Of a stretch of 64,000 bases of DNA, positions 23,757 to 32,057 are shown piece after piece (the first letter of the stretch is position 1; each line of letters starts with the position of its first letter). Under the pieces are notes generated by a model that worked only from the letters and a program-made list of their open reading frames with translations, had not been told where the DNA came from and made no database searches. The translations under genes and the position numbers were made by a program. The DNA lies in the NCBI GenBank assembly GCA_037178975.1, contig JASJZH010000001.1:4696501-4760500 (forward strand). The letters run 5' to 3'. This stretch comes from Oscheius tipulae. Taxonomy: Eukaryota > Nematoda > Chromadorea > Rhabditida > Rhabditidae.

Positions 23757-23870
23757 AAACATGACAAATAATAATAACACAAGTCAACTCTAATCTGGGA
23801 TTATACTTGACAATGTTTGTAGACTTTTTCTGTCAAGAGAAGTCAAGCTAATGCAAGAAGAAAAAGAAAG

Positions 23871-23920
23871 TTATTTCTTTTGCTCCTGGGAGGGTTTTTT
23901 GGCAATGGACGACTCGCAGC
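23871..23920 (-). repeat. Duplicated C-terminal tail, copy 2
   Basis: Encodes ESSIAKKPSQEQKK and a stop on the minus strand, the end of copy 1 with three changes. The flanking AGAAAGTTATTTC and TGCAAGA words are shared with copy 1, so the duplicated unit is longer than the coding tail. Confidence 0.6.
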
Positions 23921-24979
23921 GTCGTCTTCGGAGGTCTTAGTATAAACGGAATAGGAGGAATAGGTATGTAATTTTTTCTGGGTCCCTCAATAGTTCCAAT
24001 AGCCAGTCACATAATCTAAAGTTATATACTTTGCCTTTATGCAGAGACCGCTAGCTCCTTGGGACTTTCCTGCGGCGACTCCCCTTCAGTCGAATTTACA
24101 AGGACGGCAGAGGCTTGAAGAGTATAACCGAACATGTTATCCAGTTAGCACCGAGGCTCAGTCTCAGAATACAACTTTTCCCATCATGCGAAGGTACGAT
24201 TAATTTCACTAGGAAACTCAAATGATTAGGTCGATGATGATATATATGCCGGTTACTGTCCCAGGTCAACGGGCCATTCACAGAAGAATGACGTTTGTGG
24301 TACCTGCACGCGATCGCGCATGTACCGTAACAAACGACGACAATATCAGTTGGAAACATTTTTGGTTTCGTCCCTGTCACAGCTGGAGTTATTGAGTCGT
24401 AATCATGCTCCTTCTCACATTTCAACTCCTGCTCCAACATTTACAGAGTATACCAGCCAACAAACAAGAAGACAAGTTATGGACGACAGAAGAAATCTGT
24501 CCCATTTTCGATATATATATATATATATATTAGTTGTTTCTGTTTAGCGTTCGTTTTTAGCAAAACTCTGTCTGTAATTGAACATCGTCAAAATCGCAAT
24601 GCTGAGACTCATAGATTGAATCGTGAGAGCCTCACCGAGGAGGAAAGAGAAGGAGAGAGAATGCGCAATACAGAAGGCACCAGACTAGAAGAGCTCTTCC
24701 AGAAGAGGGAGCCCTAGAGAAACGCAATCGCCAGGAAAGAAGAAATAACCAGCGTAATCCAGTTCCGATGACTCCAGCGGCAATGACAAACGTCTATCCA
24801 CCAATGCCATGGTAAAAAGTTCTACCGCCGACATTTGGATTTGGATTGAACACAATCGTCTCACAACCCCGTCAAATTGGCCTTTACCATGCCTATTAAT
24901 AAGAGCCAGGGACAGAATTATGTTCTTTAGTCGACAGTTTAGTCTTTTTAGAAGAGGCTCCCTTAGTGTTTGTGCTTAC
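23921..24979. other. Degenerate region with AT microsatellite
   Basis: No intact gene. A (TA)n run lies at about 24508-24531. The plus-strand piece 24600-24830 reads as Arg/Glu-rich peptide (LTEEEREGERMRN, then RNRQERRNNQRN) in two frames broken by a shift, a composition seen near the N-terminus of some Helitron proteins but also in other low-complexity sequence. It may be a decayed mobile element or pseudogene; I could not identify ends. Confidence 0.35.
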
Positions 24980-25920
24980 CTATTGGGAGTTATTATAAAC
25001 GTGTTTTCGTTCCTTGCTCAATAAAACCGCCGACCAGGCGACGAAGCCGACTGGTAGAATACAAAAGGAAAACATGCCAATCAAAAGCTCCTTGGCAATA
25101 GACGACTCGGAGCTCAATGAAACCGCAGAAGCAAGACTTTCGAGGTCGTCCGAGGAGAAAAAGAGCTGTTTTTTTGTCGCGTCAAAATATAGTGAGTAAC
25201 AATACGCAGAATCTGTTTGGGCAGAAGGGGCTGTCTGTTTACGAGTCGTGTATACAAAACGAGCAAGGGTCAGAGCGACGGATTTATGATTGGAGTCCGA
25301 AATGGAAAGAGAAGATCTCATGAGGATCACAGCTCTTGTCTGTCAGAAGAGAAGAGTCCGTGGACAGACAGAAAATGTCGGGATGGCCCAGAGGAATCAC
25401 GCCGAGATGACTGTTCTTCGGCTTGATTATGCCAAAGAACTCGTCGTTGACTTGGAAATTGAATCGACCGACAATGTGGACCGCTGCAGGAAGACTGTCG
25501 GCGGGAGGAATAGTCTTTTTCCAGAAGTGTTCGAGAAAGTTAGATACGTTGACACGGGGGTCGAATCCTTTGGAGTTTGCATGCTTCCAATGAAAGAAGG
25601 TACAAATTCTGGTGACTTTGGAGCCATTGACCACGTCGATGAACAGCCCTTCGACTCCGGGAAACACCTTTCCATTCTCTGTGTTCAGTAGCTTCCAAGT
25701 AAAGATCCGAGCATGGTTGACTATCTTGACAGATCGACGATACAGAATTGTGATTCCACCATAGCCGGAACAGTCTTTGTTCTTCTTGAAACAAGGCATG
25801 TGTCTGAAAAAGCCTTGTTCTTTCTGATGGAAACTCTTGTATTGTTCTGGACTTTACAAAGAACGTGAGGAGCCTCAAACTCGGTTCTGTTCCAAATTTT
25901 TCTGCCGTGCTTGATGTCAT
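24980..25920 (-). CDS. Unrecognised single-pass membrane protein with duplicated tail
   Basis: I do not recognise the family. From ATG 25920 (MTSSTAEKFGTEPS) a weak-donor intron leads to a long exon with normal protein composition: SGYGGITILYRRSVKIVN, VFPGVEGLFIDVVNG, FLEHFWKKTIPPADSLPA. A second intron (near 25205-25298) would join it to SAYCYSLYFDATKKQ. The tail has AVSLSSESSIAKEL, a membrane segment (GMFSFCILPVGFVAWSAVLL) and KERKH, then a stop. Both the SSESSIAK and LPVGF-WSAVLLS units occur again at 23647-23756, so the end of this gene has been duplicated and reshuffled. About 290 residues if both junctions are right. The body could instead end at 25284, without the membrane segment. Confidence 0.45.
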
Positions 25921-26313
25921 TTTAAAGCTCCTTGTATAGAAAAAAAAAACGATTAAAAAACTATCCATGACAGAAAATCTTGTCAGAACAAAAGAGAAAT
26001 GCGCGCTTTTGATACCGGAAGCAGGGATGGGCGATTAATCGCAAATCGCATCGCACTTTTTTTGGCGTGACTTTCTGGTTAAACTTTCTTTTGTGTATTT
26101 GCAGGCGTTTCTTGAAACTTAGCCTGGAAATTACCTAAATCTTGAAATCTGTTTTTTTTCCGGAGAAGAAGTCATTTTTTGATATCGTCCTGGCCAATAA
26201 TAGCAATCGCGTTTGCGATTATCAGCAATCGAAAAATCGTAGTTTCGTGGAGCTTTGCGCAACTTGCGGATGCGTGATATACAACTTCCATAAGAATCTT
26301 GACTCTCTTCTAC

Positions 26314-26767
26314 TCACAGAACTGAAAATTCGCTCCCAGCAAACATCTCCCACGTCTGGAAATTTATATTGCGAACATCTGTGAAAAGGAAGACATCGCA
26401 TTCCTTCATCTTCTCCTGAATGTCGTGGATGATCATGCTGCCGGCACAGTCCATGTAGACTACTTTTATCTGAACAGCTCTGTTTTGATTTCTGGTAATG
26501 AATTACCTCCGTTCGGTGAGCTGGATTTTCACTAGACTTCGGTCCATGCTCGAGATTCCGTCCAATCCGAATCTCGTCAATGATTTCCTTTTCCGACATT
26601 GTGCTCAAGCCACACCCATTCTGATTTGTTATACGTTTTTGACTATGAGTTAGAGTTACCTGTCCCTTGTTCTCAAAGAAAACAGCGTACTGCTCGTTGT
26701 CATTGACAGAGAAAATTTCACATTCGTTGTAGTCGGTATTTTGGAAGGCTGTCGCTGGAGGATCCAT
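26314..26767 (-). CDS. Small unrecognised protein, two introns
   Basis: ATG 26767 opens MDPPATAFQNTDYNECEIF; two short introns (39 and 37 bp, good GT-AG ends) join NGCGLSTMSEKEIIDEIRIG and IKVVYMDCAGSMIIHD to MKECDVFLFTDVRNINF and the stop after GSEFSVL. About 125 residues. The stretch VVYMDCAG followed by a helix and a strand (DVFLFTDV) is weakly like the STAS domain tail of SLC26 transporters, but it lacks the usual Asp-Ser/Thr pocket and I do not assign it. It lies between the reshuffled-tail gene and phosphatidylinositol synthase, all on the minus strand. Confidence 0.5.
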
Positions 26768-26860
26768 AGCTCTGGACGTTTTTACTTGAGGTGGAAATAC
26801 AAACAGAATAGGTACGCAAAAGTGCGTGAGACCAAGACTGATAAGAGAGCTAATAAAAGT

Positions 26861-28504
26861 TTATTCTCTCTTCAAGATATTCCTCACATCCTGTTCCACA
26901 ACCGTTTGTGAAGCTGTAACCAGATGAACTAGAGAGATCAGAGTCTTGATCAAGGCTATGGGAAAAGTGCCTGCGGATAGAATCAAGAGTACAGGCAGGC
27001 CGAACAGGCTAGGACCAGTATAGAAGGCGTAGAGATGGATCAGTAGATGAAATCCTTCGTTACCGGCACACATCAGAGTTAGGAAGGGACGACTGGTGTA
27101 GTAGAGATGGAGGATTGGATTCGAGCTCTGAACAGTTCGTATAGTTGGATTCTCTACAGTGACTCAAGGCTGGATTGACTTGTAAGCTAGTCAGAACTGG
27201 ACATGCAAACTTCTACAGTGCATGAACTTTCTTAGACTCACTGTTTGCCTAACTTTCAGAAATAGCAAAACTATCTTGCCATACCTTGTCAAGGAAACAC
27301 CCTATGCTGCCAGCATCGACCCCGAAGCTATTTTTTTAATCACAGTCCTCATGCTGCGTCTGCTTTTCCTTCTCTCCCTGTTCCACGCCACCCGAGCCCG
27401 AGTCTGCTTCTTCAACACTACAAGTAGGTCTTCTGCTCTCCTGCTCTCCAACTTCTTCCGAACCCTCCTATCCGACCGAAAAGTGTTCATTTGACACGGA
27501 CAGTTGCCAGTTCGAGAAATCGGAGAAAGACTCACTTTGACGCTGAGTAGTAGCTCTACGTGCGAGGCTGGTAACAGTGACAAGTTCTATTGCTCTACGG
27601 ACTGGCCATACACCTTGTGACTGTACCCTGTGCCAGAGAGGAAGACAGATGCCTCTGGGAGCGTCTCGCAGACGGAGCAATGCAGAAGAAAGGCTGTCGC
27701 GTGGAGGAGAAGACAAGTCAGAAGACCCCCTACTGCCGTGGACAGTTGTGCCACAGAGGCGAACTGCCTGAAGAGGACGTATCGAGACAAAAAAGCAAAT
27801 GGTTCGGGACAGAGTGCCAAAGGAATTTCTTTCTTGAGAAGAAGGAAGCAGCTTCTGGACTACATGAAACTGTGGTTCAGTGATGTTTTGAGGAAACTCT
27901 CCTTCATCATGCCGTTTAAATGAACTGTTTGAATAAGTATAAACTATTCTACCCTGTCATTTAGATGCAAACCCTAAAGCATAGTCGAAATCTAGGACTG
28001 CGCTTCCAGCCAAATACCTACGCGCGCATATTTAGATCAACTGACCTGTTTGTGAGACTCCGAGCCTGTCAGATCCGTTGCATGGAGATGGAGCCAATGA
28101 GACGCGACATCTATGACGGAATTCAACTTAACCGCGCTGGATTCAAAGTAATCTCTCGACTCACCTGAAACCAGAACATATACTGCGGGTATAGATGTCC
28201 TAGAATGAAAGAGAAGGCCATCAGGGCACATCTGTCAGTCAACTGATCGAGCATGGCTCCGAAACGACTGCTCTGTCCGAAATGTCTGGCTGCCATTCCG
28301 TCAAAAGCGTCCAAAAGAGCACTCATTCCATAGCTAGGATATGTTTTTTTTTTTGGAAAGTGGATGAAAATACCAGTACACAGCCGCCAGAGGTGAGTCG
28401 AGCATGAAATAGAGGGATAGCAACGCGAGAAGGATTCTCCCATAGCCTATTAGGTTCGGGACGAAAAAGAAGACGTTTGTATCGCTGGTCATTTGGAGGG
28501 GCAT
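26861..28504 (-). CDS. cdipt: Phosphatidylinositol synthase (CDIPT)
   Basis: Joins CDP-diacylglycerol and inositol in the ER membrane to make phosphatidylinositol. The full CDP-alcohol transferase signature is present: DAFDGMAARHFGQSSRFG followed by AMLDQLTD, with the Asp and Gly residues in register. Also seen are the first helix VPNLIGYGRILLALLSLYF, VIDVASHWLHLHA with SESHK, LHLYYTSRPFL with LMCAGNEGFHLL, and the last helix IALIKTLISLVHLVTA. About 212 residues, the usual size. The intron after SESHKQ is about 900 bp and holds a small gene on the opposite strand (27351-27883). The stop codon overlaps an AATAAA signal. Confidence 0.96.
27351..27883 (+). CDS. Secreted cysteine-rich (Ly6-like) protein nested in a CDIPT intron
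   Basis: ATG 27351 opens a signal peptide (MLRLLFLLSLFHATRA) and the mature start RVCFFNTT. Two introns with good donors (gtaggt, gtaaca) lead through STCEAEEDRCLWERL to MQKKGCRVEEK, YCRGQLCHRG and TECQRNFF, ending before 27883. About 125 residues with seven or eight cysteines spaced roughly like a Ly6/uPAR three-finger fold (C-x6-C...GC...C-x3-C), though the closing CN pair is absent. No membrane anchor is seen. The second intron's acceptor was chosen to keep this cysteine frame; other frames through the last exon are also open, so the C-terminal half is less sure. Confidence 0.5.
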
Positions 28505-28994
28505 AGAACACAATAAAATTGGTGTATCAGCCTGAGCGTTATCGAGTGAATCACGGCATGACGTTTGGTAGGGGATTAAAAGCTGCTACAAGTTTAAGGT
28601 ACCGCATTCGTAGATGTGATTCATCAGCACTTTGAACCCAATTTTAAAAATCATTATTCTTCCATTACGTTACCTATAAATTGGGCAAGGATTAGGCACT
28701 CCTGTCAGAAACAAAGGTACAACTAGTAGAAAATTCTGTAGGTACCCAATGCTTCTGCCCACGACGAGCAGAACAATTGTCTATTCTTCCTCCCCATATT
28801 TGAGCTCCCTTCCGCAATCGGATCCGCCTGCTTTGGTCTGTGGCGGAGCCGCACTTTTTGTGCGCGCACTGACCGCTCTCTGACACTTCACTCACGCCTC
28901 TCTCCCCTCCTCTCTCCTCATACAAACCCCCGGGGAGTCAGACACGAGCTCTGGCTTCATCTTGTTCAGCCTGTATTTGACAAGGTTCTACAAG
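28505..28994. other. Divergent promoter region
   Basis: Between CDIPT (minus) and the carboxypeptidase (plus). The right half (28800-28960) is GC-rich with CTCTC runs and a CCCCCGGGG block. A ttcag acceptor-like site near 28970 precedes the carboxypeptidase ATG. No gene recognised. Confidence 0.5.
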
Positions 28995-31407
28995 ATGCGA
29001 CTGCTTCTGCTCTTTTTGCCAGCCTTGGCTAGAGCCTACTTCGACGATGCCGATCAGCCTCACGACTTTCGAAAGTGAGTCTTTTTTAATCTCTATACTG
29101 TTTTACGATGATCCAAACCAACAAGTATTCCAAACTATTGGTTACTCTGTCTTGACTACTGTTTGACTAAGGTTTTCTTGTTCTCACTGACGGCAAGAGA
29201 GGACACTCTCTCCTAGTGTTTGTCCACTACCCGCAGACGTGAAGATTCACAGCAAATAGACTAAACTGCTCGTCATTTTTGGACTGGTACATTGAATTCA
29301 AGGTGGTAGAAAGCGAAAAAAACTCAACCTTTTCAGCTTCAAACTGATCCGAATCAACCCAGAGTCTGATGATACGCTGCAGTATCTGAAGGCTCTCTAC
29401 GAAGGAGCATCCCCCTACGAGCTCGACTTTTGGCAGCCACCGACTCGAATCGGCGGTATTGTCGATCTGGTTGTCGGTCCACACGACGCACCGATCTTCG
29501 TGAAAGACCTGGACACGAAGAAACTCAAATACGTCGTGGCTGTGAACGATCTCGAACAGTATTTTGTTTTTTATTGTTTTGTAAACGAGGGTTCAGAGCG
29601 ATCAAAGATGAGAAATCTCCAGCCGCCTTCTATCATGCTGAGGCTGGAGGGTATGCTTATGACAAATACAACAGTCTGGAAGATATCCATGGAGAGTTGA
29701 AGAGATTGAAGAAGGACAAGGGGGACATGGTCACTCTGATCGATATTGGACAGAGTCACGAGAATAATACGCTCTTGGTCATCAAGGTTAGTACCACACC
29801 GCTATTAGAAGAAAGCGGAATTGTTCAGCCAGAATTTTTTTAAAACTAATATCTTCAGCTCTCCGGAAAGAGAAAGCCTCTGGTGGACAAGGGAGTCGTC
29901 TGGCTCGACGCCGGAATTCATGCCAGAGAATGGATCGCTCCCGCCACGGTAAATTATGCTCCCCCAATGGCTCAAATTAGTTCAGGCAATGTACATTGTC
30001 CACGAACTGGTCAATGGCTATGAGACCGACCCAGCTATACAGAATCTTCTGGACAGTCTTGACTTTTATATTCTTCCTGTGATGAACCCAGATGGGTACG
30101 AGTACAGCCGAACCAAGGTAGGAAACAGTAACAGCCGGATGCAATCCTCAGAACCGAATGTGGAGGAAGAATCGTCGACCGGCTGCCTGTAAGAGACAAC
30201 ACTTTCACACTGTCTGCTGTTCCGGCGTGGATCTAAACAGGAACTTTGACTGGTTTTGGGCCTGTAAGTTCCGTCATTCTGTTTGAAGTCTTTCGACTGA
30301 TTTACACCTGTAGGTCTCACCGAAAACTCTATTTTCAGCCGGCGGTTCTTCGGCCGACAACTGCCACGAGACCTACCACGGTCCTTCTGCCTTCTCCGAA
30401 CCTGAGTCGATGGCAGTTCGAGACTTTCTCGAAGTCCACAAGCCACACGCTTTTATCTCTCTTCATTCCTATTCCCAAATGTGGCTCATTCCCTACGGTC
30501 ACAGGAAGAGAAGCTACCCTCAGGACTTCCATTCCGCTTTGGTAAGAGCATGTTCTCTGCTGTTCTAGCAAAATTTTAAGAGACCTCTGGCTCTGAAGGC
30601 GACAAAGGCTCTCTATGAACTGTATGGAACCAAGTATCAGGTCGGAACTGGGGCAGATCTGATGTGTTCGTCTTTTTTATATTCTCAAAAGAAATCTGTT
30701 TAGATGAAGCTTCTGGCGGGTCACACGACTGGGCTAAAGGGTCCTTGAAAGTCCCTTATGCCTATCTGATTGAGCTCCGACCGAAGAATTCCGCAACTGG
30801 ATATGGATTCCTTCTTCCGGAGAGAGAAATTCCAGCCACTGGCTTGGAAACTTTTGAGGCTATCAAGGTCGTAGCTAGCGAGATTGTCTCATCATTTGTG
30901 CAGCCAGAGATTAGGAAAATCGCTGGTCAGTTGGAAATCAAGCCAGAGGATGAGACATAAATTAGGTATCACCAAGCAGACCATTCCCCCAAGAAGAGGA
31001 TACCAGATAATTGAAACTACAACAAAAGAGATTGAGACTGCCACAGAGGACAGATCCTCAACTACTACTATAGCTGGAATCACTGCTACTGGTAGGTGAT
31101 CAAAACTTCTTCTGATGATATTGGGGCAGATCATAAAGAGGTTTCAGATACTATGTCTACGACTATCACTACCACTACTGAACAACCAACTACCACTACT
31201 ACGGCTGAGGCTACTACAGTTAGTTCGGCTGAGACTGAGACTGGACCGGCTCCACAAGCAAAACCCGAGATTGAACCGTCTGTCGATGATCTGAAATGTG
31301 TGGACTACGGAAACTATTGTCGTCTCTGGGGCATTCTTCAGCTCTGTGACCGACCGTCCGTCCTCAAACTCTGTACTAAGACCTGTCATAGAGCGTGTGC
31401 TCTTTGA
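28995..31407 (+). CDS. Secreted zinc carboxypeptidase (M14) with ShK tail
   Basis: A digestive or cuticle-related metallocarboxypeptidase of the A/B type. Order: signal peptide MRLLLLFLPALARA; activation propeptide (RINPESDDTLQYLKALYE); peptidase domain with the zinc ligands in DAGIHAREWIAPAT (His, Glu) and HSYSQMWLIPYG (His), the substrate-binding DLNRNFDWFW, and the catalytic Glu in AYLIELRPKNSATGYG; a Thr-rich mucin-like linker; and a six-cysteine ShK module from CVDYGNYC to CTKTCHRAC. About 620 residues. A strong GTCAGT donor after KIAG removes an in-frame stop near 30955 and joins the peptidase to the linker. All catalytic positions are kept, so it should be active. The arrangement is typical of nematodes. 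Confidence 0.93.
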
Positions 31408-31573
31408 ACTGAATTCTATGTGGAATTCCATATTACGGTATGACATATTGTCAGTCAAGGCTTTAACGAATAAACAGTTCTTATCAGCAAACAGTTTTAA
31501 ACTCTTGAATCTAACCGACTTTGATTGGGGTCTGGCTCTGACTCTTTCAAAGGAGTGCAGAAATAAAATTACA

Positions 31574-31878
31574 AAATGACTGGAGGTCTGAGGGTATTAG
31601 GAAGGCTACACCGGGCTGACTGCTCACGGGCGCTGTCCGGCCACTGCGACGCGCGGAGGTTTCTGCCTGCTCCCTTTCGGGCCTGAGCCATACACCTCTC
31701 CTTGTGCACCCAAGACACTGAACCCTCCGGTCCAGAGCCTCTAGTGACGCCTCGCTTGGCTATCGGACGCCCGGTCGCCACAGCCAAGGCCACAGCACAG
31801 GACTCCTCCCCTCACCACATCCACTCCAATCTACTGCCCAAGCTGGCTCACAGGAGTCCGCCACAACTCCCAGTGGCC
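31574..31878 (-). ncRNA. Signal recognition particle (7SL) RNA
   Basis: SRP RNA is the scaffold of the particle that takes signal-peptide ribosomes to the ER. On the minus strand, 31683-31665 holds the SRP54-binding helix 8 tip, GGCCCGAAAGGGAGCAGGC, with the GNAR-type loop closed by CCC/GGG and the invariant AGCAGG. The 5' part, 31864-31845, reads GTGGCGGACTCCTGTGAGCC, matching the Alu-domain start (GUGGCGC...CCUGUA) of animal SRP RNAs. The 3' end reaches a TTTT at 31576-31573, a Pol III terminator. The length, about 300 nt, is right and the segment is far more GC-rich than its neighbours, with no open frame. Exact ends are estimates. Confidence 0.85.
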
Positions 31879-32057
31879 TAGGCAGAAAGCGACGAGAGTA
31901 TATTGTCACTGGCTGACCAGAGTGTGTTGCGGAGAGGGAGAGAGTGTAGAGAGACGGGTCTCGCCGAGAAAACATGCCCCGTGATGAAAAAACCTGCACT
32001 GTTTCTCAATTGGTTTCAGCTTTCTGTTTATATCAACAGTTATAGTCATTTGAGAGA
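31879..32057. other. Upstream region of SRP RNA and of the membrane glycoprotein
   Basis: On the minus strand an AATATA lies about 30 bp before the estimated 5' end of the SRP RNA, suitable for an external Pol III promoter element. The plus strand ends with a tttcag acceptor near 32020, before the next start codon. Confidence 0.4.

Noticed and set aside
24096-24440. Minus-strand 114-codon frame in the degenerate region
   Set aside because: No signal, domain or splice support, and it lies in sequence that seems to be decayed.
26222-26767. A single 181-codon protein read straight through both introns of the small gene
   Set aside because: The read-through keeps frame by chance over the first intron only; past the second it turns to His/Arg-rich sequence with no protein-like pattern, while splicing gives a smooth product.
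29430-29843. Alternative frame across carboxypeptidase exons
   Set aside because: A shadow of the propeptide exons; it loses all M14 motifs.
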